Shown piece after piece: positions 24,141 through 38,008 of a DNA stretch of 64,000 nt (position 1 is its first letter; every line of letters begins with the position of its first letter). The stretch covers positions 14,492,501 to 14,556,500 of the forward strand of contig OZ059896.1 in assembly GCA_964057225.1 (NCBI GenBank). The letters are read 5' to 3'. The translations under genes were made by a program, and so were the position numbers. The notes under the pieces are model-generated. The model did no database searches, was not told the DNA's origin, and was given only the letters and a program-made list of their open reading frames with translations. The DNA is from Auanema rhodensis (lineage: Eukaryota; Nematoda; Chromadorea; Rhabditida; Rhabditidae).

Positions 24141-27100
24141 ATGAGGCGGTGGTTCCTGTTTTGTCTTTTGGCTCTCCCTGTCTCCTGTGTCTTTGAATGC
24201 TCATCCCAAGAAACAACTGCGTTCGTTCGTATCGCTCGTGCTCGTCTTGATGGAACTCCAGTCGTTGTTTCCACTGCTGGTAAGGTTTAACAGAAAACTT
24301 CATTTTAAAATTAAAATATATTCATAAAATTCTATTACCCTAAAATATTCTTGAAAATCTCGTTAGCCTCGTTAGCGAATTCCTAGCACAGCATGTCAGC
24401 TAGTTTATCCTTGACAAGTGATAGTCAGTGGATTGTCGAGAAACATCAATCCATAAATAATTCGTTAGTACCATGCTAGAGTTATATCATTTGTCGCTGT
24501 CTTCTGATCTGCATCATCAACATGATGTAGGTTTCCAAAGTGCTTATGGGGTCCGTCTAGCGCTTTCGCCTTGTTGACCCACTTTCGCAATCTCAATTAG
24601 CTGTCTCCGCGACTGAAAATGATGATCAGTTGTCGTGAATAAGCATAGGAAAACGTTAAAAAAAGACCTAATGTTCATGAAATGTGATAGATTAAAAGAT
24701 AAAAAATCATCAAGATCAATGTGCAAAACATTCTGAGATTTGTCTTTCTAGGACACGATTTGACTTGCGCCCAATACTGCCGTAACAACATTGAACCAAC
24801 TACTGGAGCTCAAAGAGTCTGTGCCTCATTCAACTTTGATGGACGTGAGACTTGCTACTTCTTTGACGATGCTGCTTCCCCAGCCGGTATGTGTTCTTAA
24901 ACTTGACTTCATTTTCAAGTCAAGCTTCAACTTGACTAATTATTAATTATTTTAGGAACCAGTGAATTGACTGCAAACCCATCTGCCAACAACTTCTACT
25001 ATGAGAAGACTTGTCTCCCAGGGGTCAGCTCTCATGAAGCTTGTACTTACCGTTCCTTCTCATTCGAACGTATGCGTAAGACTACTCTCGAAGGATTCGT
25101 CCGCAAGAGCATCCAAGTTGCCAACCGTGAACAATGCTTGTCCGCTTGCTTGAAGGAGAAGGAGTTTGTCTGCAGATCTGTTAATTACAACTACGATTCA
25201 TACCTCTGCGAGATGAACGCGGAAGACCGCAGATCCAAACCAACTCATCTTCGTATGGCTGAAGTTAATGTCGATTACTATGACAACAACTGTTTGACCC
25301 GTAAGTTTCTCCCATTTATCCTTCATATTTTTCTAATTCTCTATGACTTTCAGGTCAAAATCGTTGTGGACCATCCGGAGGAAATCTCGTCTTCGTCAAG
25401 ACTACAAACTTTGAAATCAAATTCTACGACCACACCCAATCTGTTGAGGCTCAAGAATCCTATTGTCTCCAGAAGTGTCTTGATTCTCTTAACACTTTCT
25501 GCCGGTATTTCATAACTCGTAGTCACGAATCATTCTATTTTCTGCTTTTCCAGTTCCGTCGAATTCAACCCAACTGAGAAGAACTGTATTGTATCTGATG
25601 AGGATACTTTCTCTCGTGCTGATCAACAAGGACAAGTTGTCGGAAAAGACTACTACGAGCCAATTTGCGTTGCTGGTAAGCATTATTCGATTTATCTTCG
25701 TGTATCATTTCGGTACATCTTTTGTGAACTCCCAAATGTGATCACATACTTTTTGGTCAAATCTGTCAAACTTAACAAGATTATGAAATGAATCACAGAC
25801 ATTGCATACATAGTTTAATGTCAAAGGAACGTCACCCTCCACTGATGTCACTTTTCCATCAGGAATGGGTTTGAATTGACCCCATTTACGGATTTCCTTT
25901 CATGTAGCTCCCATCTATCTCTCATGCTTCCACCAGCTTAGGGTGTGTATTTTATCAAAAACCAAATGTTTGTCATTGAAGTAGACAGAGATCTAAATAC
26001 CCTCTGAATCAAGTGTCACATTTCAATGATTGCATTCATTTTCGATATATATTTTCTTATATACACATGTATATAAGAAGAACGCTTGAATATAGTTTTT
26101 TAACTTGAACTAGTGACACCAATTAGAAATTGCCCTAAAGCAATTCTTGTGTCTTTGTTCTTTTCTCAAAGAAAAACGGATTCTCAATCTTTAATGAATA
26201 ACAACAGCCATGTTGTTTCTTTTGTTACAAATGTGTGATTTGAGAGGTGAGCAAGAGATTGTGGAAAGGGGAAGCTTCGGAGGCTGAAAAAGCGAAATCT
26301 AATACGCTGATTCTTTCAAAAAGGTAAATAATTTTCCTGTTTTGGATTAAATAAGAATACTAACTTGGATGGCCTGTGAACAAGGTATGTAGGTCGGCGA
26401 AGTAAGAGATAACAACGACCTTCACCTTTTCTCTCTTCTTCAATCTCAAAATGTCTTTGAAGAAAAAAATACAGAGAGAAATGTGGAGAGTATTTCAGAT
26501 AGAATGTAAGAGATTCATTGTGGATGTTTGGAAAAGAATGATTTGGTTATCCGAAAGTTTTTATGGGACTCACTATCAAAAAGAAAAAATATTTGAGAAA
26601 GACTAAGAGGGAGAGAGAGAGGAGAGAAATACAATAATGCACTTTATCCAATTAGATGGTGATCTCGAGGCCGATGACGTCGTGCTAGTGGTTCGCAATG
26701 GTTCATGTCCAAAATATCTAATGAAGATCTAATTACATTATCTTTTTTTATTTTCTCTTTTTGGGGTTCTACATGATAGAAATAAGAAAAACCATTCTTT
26801 CTCTTGGTTGCCTTGAACCTCTGTCAACCTCTTTCCATAGTCCATTTGATATTTAGATTATGAAACCATTTATTCTAGAATTTTAATTTGTTTTGATTTA
26901 ATTTTTATATCTTTTCGTTTCAGCTGATCTATCTTCTTCCACTTGTCGTCAACAATCTGCTTTCGAACGCTTCATTGGAGTTTCTATTGAAGGAGAAATT
27001 GTCGCATCTGCTCAAGGAGTTACCGTATCCGACTGTATCTCCCTCTGTTTCCAGAATCTGAACTGCAAGTCTATCAACTATGACCGGTTAGTCGATTTCA

Positions 27101-28916
27101 TCTAACTTATTCTTATTTCTTTTAACTTCTTTTAACATTTTTATTTATTATATTCTTTACTGAGATTTTCTTTTAAGAACTGCCTCTACTTGCTTCATCT
27201 ATGCCGTTGGACGTTCTGACGCCAATGTCAAGGCTAACCCATCCATGGACTATTACGAGTTCAATTGTGAATCTCAATTCGGAGGAATGGCTCTCTGTAC
27301 CAACGAAGGAATCCGTTTCATCGTTAATACCAAGGAACCATATACTGGAGCCATCTATGCTGCTGAACGTTTCTCTACCTGCTCCCAAGTCGTTGAGAAC
27401 GCCAAGCAAATCTCCATCACTTTCCCACCACCAACTGTTTCTTCTGACTGCGGTACTGTTATCCGTGATGGAAAGATGGAAGCCTTAGTTGTTGTTTCCC
27501 TTGACGGAGTTCTTCCTCATCAAGTTACCACCGAATGGGATCGTTTCTACCGCGTCAGTTGTGATGTTTCTATGGATAAGATGGTTAAGGAAGGAACTGT
27601 TGTTGTCACCACCATCTATGAAGCCAAGTAAGCTCTTATTAAACCTTAAACGTTATTTATTTTGAACTCTTCCAGCTCCCAGAATACTACCGTTCTTGAA
27701 GTCGCCACTCCTCCACCAGTCACTGCTGAGCTCTCCATCATGAACCAACTTGAGGAACCATTACACAAGGCTTCTATTGGAGATCCACTCATGCTTGTTA
27801 TCTCTTCTGAGCAAGCTGGACCACACAACATGATGATCACTGAGTGTACCGCCACCCGTATTGGAGGATTTGGAGATTCTGTTCCATTCACCCTTATCGA
27901 GAACGGATGCCCAAGATACCCAGCCTTGGTTGGACCAGTTGAACAAGATTTTGAAAAGAACCGCCTCAAGAGTGATCTCCGTGCCTTCCGTCTTGACGGA
28001 TCTTACGACGTTCAAATCATGTGCACTGTCATGTTCTGCGCCGGACCAAATGGATGCCCAGTGGTACGTTAATATTTCAACTAAATTCTCTCTTGTCGTT
28101 TTGAAATAATCTATTCGACCTGCTCAAACATCACGTTTTTCATTCTTTTCTTTTCAGTCTAACTGCCTAGACTCTGGAACCAATGAACTCTTCATGTCTC
28201 ATGGACGCAAGAAGAGATCCACCACTGAAGAAGGAGGAACTGAGACTTTATCTGCTGTTCTCCGCGTTTTGGCTAAGGGAGAAGAAGAAGAGCTCATGAG
28301 CAACTCTTCCATCCACAGGTTTGTAAAAAAACTTTTCATTTGAAATACTTAAAAGCAAGAGAAAACAGAAGAAGAGTAATATGACAAAGAAAGGAAATGA
28401 TTTCCCGCTAAGAGGCAATGCAGCTGCAACTGTTCCATTGCTATCTATTGCTCTTTTAGAATCCGTATAACTTTACTCTTGTACTCTCCCTCTTTGCTAT
28501 TTTTTCAAGTTTTCCGTTAACTTAAACGACTGGCAAAGGGACTTTGAGGCTCTTTTGGCCTCATTTCGTCAACGAAATGAAAAGCAAAAACACAGAAAAA
28601 TATTATTTTAAGAATATAAGTTTTCGTTTCGAGTATCTGCCACTCATTGGTTCTTCATCTAATTTTGGAGAGCAGAAATAACTGCAGTAAAAAATGAAAG
28701 AAAAAACAACTTAAACATGCTGTATATTATAGTTGGCTGGAATTAATTTTCTGTATTTTCAGCATGCAAGACATGGATGATCTTGTCTGTTTATCAGAGA
28801 CATGGTTCGTCTCTTCCATCGTCAGCATTTCCGTCGTCTGTCTCATTCTGTCAGCTTTGATTGTTGTCTGGGGATGTAGCTCATTACATGAGACTAAGGT
28901 CAATTTACCAAAATAA
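24141..28916 (+). CDS. noah-2: NOAH-2-like PAN/Apple and ZP-domain apical extracellular matrix protein
   Basis: NOAH proteins are components of the transient precuticle matrix over epidermis. About ten exons sum to roughly 740 residues, close to C. elegans NOAH-2. Signal peptide MRRWFLFCLLALPVSCVFEC; then PAN/Apple modules with paired cysteines (GHDLTCAQYC...; CTYRSFSFERM...CLSACLKEKEFVCRSVNY; CGPSGGN...YCLQKCLDSL; CRQQSAFERFIG...CISLCFQNLNCKSINYD). A ZP domain follows (CTNEGIRFIVNTKEPYTGAIYA ... MCTVMFCAGPNGCP), then an RKKR furin-type site (HGRKKRS) and one membrane helix (VSSIVSISVVCLILSALIVVW) with a short tail. The furin site between ZP and membrane helix is standard for released ZP proteins. 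Introns are short except the second (about 470 bp), 25677-26923 and about 28320-28762. The ATG follows a CCGCAG acceptor by one base. Confidence 0.92.
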
Positions 28917-30310
28917 AAACGAAATGAAGGAAGGAAATTCCGTTTTGAGGTGTTAGATCGGCTCAGTTCTATTGCTCAAATCCTCTCATCGTTTTGTTTT
29001 ATTTTTTCGCCAATGATCAGAAAACATCTTGCTGTAAAGTACATTTTTGCTGCTTTTCTCTCTCTTTCCTTTTACAGCTAGGTGCTTCTGATTTTGGCTT
29101 TTTCTCAATTTATGTCTCGCAATCATTCCATTCTATTCGCACGTTGTCCATGCACGTACGTACGACACGTTATCAGAATAGCTGTTGTCGTTGTCGTCGT
29201 CGGCATCAGCTTATTCTTCGAAGCTGCTGTGGTCGTCGCAGTATGACATCGACGTCATAACTATTTTCTCATTTTCACTTGTTTCTTGTCTCATTACATC
29301 CATTCTTTCGAGCTACTAATTGTTTCTCTCTAAAGAATCTGAAGAAGAAGAAGAAGAAGCCCAATTTAACATTTTCTTTCCCAAATTCCTTTCCATCCTA
29401 TCCCTAGCCTACCTTCAAACATCCTCAGCTTTCTTTTTGTTCTGTTGGCGTTTATCTCTCTTTATCTCTTTGTACAAAATTCTTCAAATTTCGAAGATAT
29501 TTCAATAATTGTGCTAATAACTATTTAATTTATTTCCGTAGAAATATAATTAATTATGAAAAAAATAACTGAAACAATCTTAGAAGCTAACTATAATTTG
29601 CCTTTTCGAAATTCAAAAAATAAACCAAACGTTGTGATTTGAACCAAAAAGAAACAACTCATAAAATACCATAATATGCGCTATATTCACACGAGTATTT
29701 GACATTGTCTTTGATTTCAAATAATAAAGATTTCCACGAGTAATACTTTGTTCTTATTTTCTTATACATACATATGTATGTACATACATACAGTTGTATG
29801 TACACATATAGTTAATTTTAGTTTAATTTTTCTACAATTAATATCTGGAGATATGTTACTAAAGATTGCATATCATATATATATATATTATTCTGATATA
29901 TAATAATATAAATCATAATAATCGTTTAAAAATGGAGAAAAAGATGTTGATGATGACAAATAAAGATGACATATACATACATATATTATATGTATTTATA
30001 TTTATATATGTGTTTAGTAGAACAGTCAAATAAAAATAATTTTGAATTGTTCTTTTCATGTCCCCCGTTTTCTTATGTACAATACGTGTTAGCTTTGATC
30101 TATTGTTTTGTCCTTAACTTCCTGCAAAATTGAAAAAGCGTTTAGGGCACATCTCGTGCCAATAACCCCTCTTTGTGAATTTTTTTCGTATAAATCCAAA
30201 ATAGTATCTTCAATATTAACTATGTTGTTATAAACAAATACGATGAACAACCAGTCTGTTGCGATTTTTAACTTGAAATGATTTCACAAATCATTTATGC
30301 TAATTAGTTT

Positions 30311-30326
30311 ACGTGAAATTTCACGT
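30311..30326. repeat. Perfect palindrome ACGTGAAATTTCACGT
   Basis: A 16-nt perfect inverted repeat with no loop, in non-coding DNA. It shares its core with the longer palindrome at 34623-34646. Confidence 0.85.
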
Positions 30327-30478
30327 GAAATATAATGAAAACTGTCATATGTCTGTTTAAAGTTTAATAATTGTAATTTAAATTATTTATTTCTTAATTT
30401 TGTTTTTTTTTTACGATGAAGTGAAATATTTACATATTACTAAAAACACTAAAATTTATGAGGGTAATAGATTAAACG

Positions 30479-30588
30479 AAAGAGAGAGAGGAGAGTGAGA
30501 GAAATAGAGAGAAAACAAGGGAGATAGAGATAGATAGAGAGAGAGAGAGAGAGAGATAGAGAGGTAGAGAGAGATAGAGAGAGAGACT
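30479..30588. repeat. GA/GATA-rich microsatellite
   Basis: Interrupted (GA)n with GATA variants on the plus strand. Confidence 0.9.
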
Positions 30589-31552
30589 TGTTATTTTATG
30601 TTCAAGTACATCATCTGGTTGAAAATTTTTTTCCTTGAAATAATGTTTTAGTTTGAAAAAAAAGATTCATGACTCATGAAACATTCTTTCTAAGAATGAA
30701 CCTTAAAACTGAAAAATGTCAAAATTTCTTTTTACTTAGAATAAATAAGTTGAAAGAAATCGAATATACTGTGTGAAATAAGAACAAAAAGGTTGAATAT
30801 GAGGAAAAACAAGAAAAACTCATGAAATAGATGTAACTTGCATATAAATATTTTATCATAAACAAATTATTTTCAAGTTATACAAAGTTTTAATCTGATG
30901 TCTTTCAATCTCATTACGATAGCATGAAGTATTACTTTTAATCTTTCAGAATTTAGAAAATTACAAGTTAATCACCTTCCTATTTGTTGATTCAAACGAT
31001 ATTAAATTTGATTTCTTGGAAAAATTATCTGAAGGATATAATCATTTATTTAGATTTTTTCTTTGTATATTTACCCCCCCCCCTTTTATCTTCGAGCGAT
31101 AACATCATCAGCAAAAGCAGTAGTAGTAAATGTGGCTACATCATCAACAGGTGCAGCAGCATCATCACCGTGTGTCGTTCATTTTCTCCATGTCTGTCAT
31201 GCATTTTCTCTCCTTTTTCAACTTATCTTCTAATTTTAAGCTGACTGCCTGGTTGACTCATTTGGCTATCCATTTCTATCTTTTCTTCAACTTTCTTTTG
31301 TAAGTAACCAGATTAGGATCTACTGTGCATCCACGTTGACTTGCCTCCTCTCCTGAACAGGGAGCTCCTCCTACTTTGCTTGTGCTGTAACATCATCACT
31401 AACACGAAAAGTATTTCAAGCTTAATCGGGCTTCTTCACTTCTTTTTTATTTCGAATATTTCTATCTCTTTCAATCTCTTTCTACTTGAAAAAGTGGGAC
31501 TTTGAGGTAGAAATAACGAGAGGGAGAGAGCACAAAAGAAAGAAAGAAAGAA

Positions 31553-31738
<186 letters not shown>

Positions 31739-34622
31739 TGAGGTGGGCTCATGAGAAGAATAGCTGGTAAAAGTAGCTGAATGATGAAGATTCGGAGCAT
31801 ACTCTCTACAATTTCTTTCGTTCATTAACGAGATAATGCCGTTATCGTTGTAGATCCTTTTTTCTATCTACACTTCCAATGCAAGCGATCTAAGTATCTT
31901 CTCTGAGATCCATCTTCTTCGTCGTATTCTCTTATTTCTAAGACGAAAAACTTTTTTTGAGTTCGATAAGCTAAGAAAAACATTTCAGTCGACCTTCAAA
32001 CATTTTTTAAAAGTCTAATTTGTTTATTTTTTTCTTCAAATTTTTGTTATAAGTTTTTTTTTGTGCAAAAAAGGGAAACAAATAGATGAGGAAGTCGAAA
32101 GAAACTATGAAGAAGGTTCAACAAGGTTCATATCCTCGTCTGTTAATTTAATTTTCTCTCAAGCTGTTCATTTCTATACAAACATATTCAAAAGAAAATT
32201 AATAAAGATAAACCTACCTTTAATATTTCATTATATTGAACTTTTCTTACAAAATATGGGATGAAAGCTACATTCTATGTCTGTTCAGTTCGTTCCAATC
32301 TCAGCAACTTCTAAACGTTACAGCTCTTCATTGAAATTCACAAATTCCTATGATTGATTCTGAAAATGTATCTTTTCTAAGTTAGCAACAACTGAACAGA
32401 TTCATCGAATTCCATTTTTTGAAAAGTATTCATTACAATTTTCTAAGTTTTTCTTTTTCATTTCCCGTGGATCCTGATTTTTTAGGACTATTTATTGAGA
32501 GACATCAATGCCTGAAGCAATTTCCATTCTCAACTCTATTCCTATACTAGTGGTTAGTAAGCTCAACTAGGTTGACTAAAGGATCTCTTTCTCTCTATCT
32601 GTTCCTCTTTCTCTAACAAGCAGTATCAGCTTTTTCCTTGTTATGTTAGCCATAAATGCTTTGGTTTTTATGATTTTCAAATCAGTCGTCCAAAGTTGAT
32701 GGCCTGCTGAGCAATAAAGAAAAAAAGAAATTGATTTTGTCTAAAGGAAAATCTCAGAAAAAAACAAATGTTTTTTTCTTTTTTCTTTAAATATTTGATA
32801 GTATATCATATGTTTTTGAAAAAATTAAATGAAATATCTATGGATTACATTAGTTTGAAAATATATTTTTCGGTTTTGAAGAAATGTTATCCGTCCATTC
32901 GTTCATTCCGAGATGGTTATATGCAGATTCTGGTTCATTAGCTTAGTTTTCTAATGAAATACATCAATACACACACTGCGTAGATAATTAAAGACTTTTA
33001 AGTATTTAACTTCGTCTAAAATAAAATTGGAATCTATAGAAATGAATTTTTGAATGAAACTTCAGATTGAAAATATGTTATGAACAATAATGATCCTTAT
33101 AATATTTGTGTTTATAATAGTTTAGATATTAATTATTATTTATTTAAAAAAAGGAAAAGCTTTTGACAACAATAAGCAACATTCATATTATATATATATA
33201 TATATATATGTTTCCGTTAGGCTTCTGAATCAGCAGCAACGAGTTGCATCGAGTAAAGGGAGAGTGCAGGATGAAAACGAATAAAAGGACGGGGAATAGT
33301 TGAGCTTATTTGTATACAACACACATATACATGTATACACACATTATCCAAAAATGATATTTTGGCATTTTAACTTGAATCTCCCACCCCCTTTGCTTTA
33401 CCAAAGCTTCGTCTAATTACTAATCATTTGCTATTCTAACTATTATTTTTTTGTAAAAACCGTGTTTTTCGTTCAAATTGTGCTCATGATACGCTTGAGT
33501 AAACTGATTCGTCTGCTACAAGTACAGAAGAAGAATAAGAAGATGAAGAAAACGATGCAGATGATGATGGACTGATTGAAAATGAAATATAAATAGGAAA
33601 ATGTTGATTTGAAATAGACGATCACAAGATTGAAGATTATCGAGCACATGTTTAGATTTGTTAGCCTTTTCGGTCAAACTCTTTTTGAGTTTTTCATTAA
33701 GAATTAATCAAAATTAATTTATTTCTAAATGAGAGTTTCATCTTTATTTAAAGTTTTCCATAAAATGAGAAATAAAGTGAAATTCAGCATTTTTCCTTTC
33801 TTGATTTGAGAATCACATAAAATCGCAGGACAACTTTGTCTCTCCTCTTCTCTCTCTCTCTTTTTCTTTTTCCACTTTCTTCTGTCCATTTCACTTTCTC
33901 TCATATTGACCCCTAACGATAGCTTACGAAGAGAAATATTAGCAGCATGAAGCTTTGCCAAGTTGCTGTGATTCATGAGAGTGGATCCATCGTTCCTATA
34001 TATAAGTGGATCACAGCAACGGAGTTGTCATTAACTTACTACGAAAATATATGAAAAACAGAATATTCTGTGGCACAGATAACTAAACTAACTATATGTT
34101 ATATTTCTTGAGTCGTATGTATTTTTTGTTCATTCACTCTTCACTTATATTGCTATTTGTGATCTGAAAAAAGATCAGACAACCTGCTTTGTTACAAGTC
34201 TGCTTCTCATCATTTTACTTGTTCTATTTCTTTTCTTGCTACTGCCTTATCGGTCATTGCTTCGTCTGAGAATTTCAATCATATGAAAACGAGGCTAGAT
34301 GAGAATATAGAAGACCTGAGAACTCTATTCAATAGAAAGAGAGAGAGAGAGCAGAGAGAGATTTAGGGTAAAAGGGATGCTCAGGCATTTGTGAAGATGG
34401 GTGCGTGTTGGGTTGATAACCTTGTTTGTCTCTTGCTCGCATTCAACCTTACCCTCCACCCTCGACTATTTCTGGATTCAATGCCCTACCCTTCTATTCT
34501 CTTCTTCTTCTTCTTTCACAATTCTCATCAATCTCTACATTTTTCTTCTACTTTATTTTTATGTTTTTCAAAAAATGTGAGAAGAAATGAAAATAAAATA
34601 TTTGAAATAGTACGTGAACGTG

Positions 34623-34646
34623 TGTTACGTGAAATTTCACGTAACA
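34623..34646. repeat. 24-nt perfect palindrome with ACGTGAAATTTCACGT core
   Basis: Perfect self-complementary 24-mer without loop; its central 16 nt are identical to 30311-30326. Confidence 0.85.
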
Positions 34647-35480
34647 TGCATGTTAATTATTATTTTTCCTTTTATTACTATTTAACATACAAATCGGTTG
34701 TTTAATTTTCATTAATTCTTTTAATATTTTCTTAAATTTTCAAAATATTTTGCAAATTTTACTTATTTTCAGTAAGCTTGAATACAACATTGAGGTAGTT
34801 GCCGTTCTTCTATTCTCCCCTGCCATCTCATTATCAGAATTCCAACATTTCCTTGAAGAATGTTCATAGAGCAATTCTGACAAAACCTAGAAACCTTAGC
34901 TTCTTTTTCATGAAATAAGTAGGAAGAAAAAGGAATAGCAGAACGATAACAAGATTACTTCAACAGAATAAGGTGTAGAGCTTTGTGTCTGATTCTCTTC
35001 TATCTTATTAACATTTCGAAATTATGAAATTATCAAGATGTTATTATATATTTATTATTCAATCTTCAGCACATTTTATTTAATCGGCCCTTTATTACAA
35101 ACATAATTGCAGCATTTTTCGTGAAGAAGATGACTTTTTCAGTTATTTGACTAAAAATTCAAATTCTTCGATACTAAGTAAGAAGGATACACACTTTTTC
35201 TGTGGTCTATTTACGTTAACAATTCATGAACAAAAATGAAGAAAGAGATGAAGACGACGATGATGATAGACAACGACTACGTAGAGTGAAAACGTTAGCT
35301 TTCTTAAATCGACATGAAAACAGATGCGGACGTTGTGTGAAAATTGAACGGAAAAGCTTTATATTCCCTGTTTTTTCGGTTATTTTCGCACATTCTATTG
35401 TGGATGAAGTTCAAATACTGATTAGTATTGAATATAGACACAGCTGGAAAAAAAGAACATAAATGACGTGAGCAGCATAG

Positions 35481-35926
35481 ATGAAAACTGTCGTTGATGA
35501 GGTCCAGAGAGTCATGACCACCACAACGCTGATGAGGTCGTGCGTAACAAATTCCCAAATGCCACAACTTTTCTTCTCATTATTATATGAGCTTGATATG
35601 GTTAATGATCATCAGATCATTTAGCTTACTTCATGCATCAGTAGATGTTATCTTATGAGCAGTGGAATCGTCTTGATTGTTTTGCATAATCATGATGTTC
35701 AAGTGAGTTTCAGAATCGTGTTCAGCCTGCTAACTCTTGTGTTGACGAGGCTGTGGCTTGGCAAGTTCTCGAAGCTCGCAATAATCATCAACAATCATTA
35801 TACTTCTGTTTCTTCGCTTCTTTTTAGGTGTTTGAGCTAATAATGCCTTCAAGAGCTCAGCATCAAGTTCTAATAGGCGGCAAAGTTCCTTTAGGCTTGC
35901 GGCTTGAAGGATTAGCTCTTAGCTAG
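35481..35926 (+). CDS. Weak candidate small gene (three exons, about 70 residues)
   Basis: ATG at 35481 opens 21 codons (MKTVVDEVQRVMTTTTLMRSC) to a GTAACA donor. After an AGTTTCAG acceptor, 35714-35764 gives 17 codons (NRVQPANSCVDEAVAWQ). After a CTTTTTAG acceptor, 35828-35926 gives 32 codons plus TAG (VFELIMPSRAQHQVLIGGKV...). All junctions are phase 0 and the patches are GC-richer than their surroundings, but donors are non-consensus, there is no signal peptide and no family match was recognised. It may be chance. Confidence 0.2.
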
Positions 35927-36462
35927 ATTCCCAGGTAATATTACATACTATCTAAACACAAATGTGTGATAACTACAAACAGCCTCATAACAATCATCTT
36001 GTTTTCTCTGCTGCATCGACATCGTCGGCATAGTTGGCGTTGTCGTTGTCACCATCTACATAGCCTCACGTTCCGCCCTTCTCTTTCTACTCTGCATTAC
36101 CCCTCATCTGACCAATAATTGTCCCCTCGTTCTCCTATTCTTTGCCAACGGCTTCTGTTCGCTTTTCGTCGTCATCAAACTTCTTGACTATTGTCTTCGT
36201 CGTTTTCTGCCCACCAATTCAAAGGCTAACTTCCGTCAATGACTGAGGTTATTTCAAAATTCATAAGGAGGATTGCATTTTTTGTCATTGTGAGTGACAA
36301 AATACAGTTTAAGTTGAAGAGTAAGATGCCTTGAAGCATCTAATATAGTTTATTATGAAACCTTTATAATCCCGCATATTGCTGAACATCAATTCTCGAA
36401 AAACATTTGAAAATCTGTAAAACATGCTTTAATAATTCCATTGTGCATATCTAATAATGAAT

Positions 36463-36464
<2 letters not shown>

Positions 36465-36499
<35 letters not shown>

Positions 36500-36555
36500 C
36501 CTCTGCCCGCCCCCTCTTTTCTCTCGCCCTCCTCTCTCTCTCTCTCTCTCTCTCT

Positions 36556-36607
<52 letters not shown>
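36465..36607. repeat. (CT)n microsatellite, two blocks
   Basis: CT dinucleotide blocks at 36465-36496 and 36532-36607, separated by a C-rich pyrimidine segment. Confidence 0.92.
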
Positions 36608-36614
<7 letters not shown>

Positions 36615-37973
36615 CTCTTCATCAACTCAAACCATCTAAACTTCTTTATTTTTGATATTATGTTTCTTTTACTTTTTATCTCGTTTTATTTCGATTTTTT
36701 CTATTATATTTTATTTCTACTTCATCACTTCCTCATTCTTATAATCATAATCAAGAGCATAAAGCTGTCTTGCTCAGATTTGTGTTGTTTTTCTCTCCTT
36801 TTCTTATACGAGTTGAAAATATGTTTACCTAATTAAGAAAACAACAACCTTGCAAATTTTACCAAACTCATCAGAATCTTGTTCTAATGCATTTGTGTTT
36901 GTCGTCGATGAGATCGTCGTCGTCCTCCTCGTCGTCATCGCTGGCGTCGTCGCCCTTGTCGTCGTAGTCGTCACCATTCACTACTTCATTTTCAGTAATT
37001 TTTATCAAAAGAATCCGAAAAATCATAAATTTGCCAGGACTGACACATGAGACTGATAAGTTTGATTTGAAGTGAATTTCTAATTAAACCAACAAACAGT
37101 TTTTCCTGTTTTTCTTGAGATGTGCACTTAAACGGCTGAGATTTTCTTGATAAATTGAAAAATAAAAAACTTTCATAATTTTATATTTTTGTCACCAAAA
37201 ATGATATTATACATCTCTATAGCATATAATCATTATTGATTGCTCTTTTCAAAACTATTTTTCCATATAAAATTTTTTTTTTTTGAAAAAAAAAGACAGA
37301 GGTTTCAAATAACTGTTGGTTCATTCTATAAACTATTATTTTTTGAATGAAAACACTGATCACGATGTGATCAAAGTTGATGAAAACTATTGGAGCTCAA
37401 CGAAACGAGTTCAATCTCCTGCTCTATCTGTCTTTCTCCCTTCTATTTCGTTCATTCATTCCCTCTCATCTACCATTGGCTCTTTCAGTCATTTCAATCA
37501 AGCTGTTTCCTAGTTTTTTTTTATTTGAAACAACTTCAGTCTTGTATCGTCAATTTTGGAAACTTGATAAATCCATCACTCTGCTTTTCATTGTTTGTTT
37601 GAAAATATTTTTTCTTCTTTAAAAGTTCTGCTGCTTCTTGTCTTTCTTAATTCCGCTGCTTAACTCTCAAAGCACTTTTTTTGATTTGACAGAAGAAGGC
37701 AAAGATGAACTGGTTATTTCGAAAGTTCTGTTCTCGTACGCTCTTATGAATATTCATATTTCGTTTAATCAATTACATATCTTACGTGAACTTAATATTG
37801 TTCACGTGAAAACTCACGTTGTTCACGCATAGCTGTTTTCTTTTCTTTTTTTTGCAGATGCAACAATCGGTTGTCTAGTTGGTTAGCTTGTTTAACTGTT
37901 TCTATTCATTCACAAAGCTTTTTCTCTTTCTATCTTCCTCTCTCTTATTTCTTGTCACAAAGCTCTTTCTGGT

Positions 37974-38008
<35 letters not shown>

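Noticed and set aside
31070-31244. Serine-rich open frame near AGCAGTAGTAG repeats
   Set aside because: Follows a poly-C run and trinucleotide repeats; composition explained by the repeats.
34791-34800. TGAGGTAGTT, identical to the start of let-7 microRNAs
   Set aside because: The only nearby complement (GCCATCTCA) would make a roughly 40-nt imperfect fold, too short for a microRNA precursor, and the match ends after the seed.
36000-36240. 80-codon hydrophobic frame resembling membrane segments (also around 36890-36990)
   Set aside because: Pyrimidine-rich GTC/GTT trinucleotide sequence gives valine, leucine and isoleucine runs in one frame; another frame is also open and no splice site fits.
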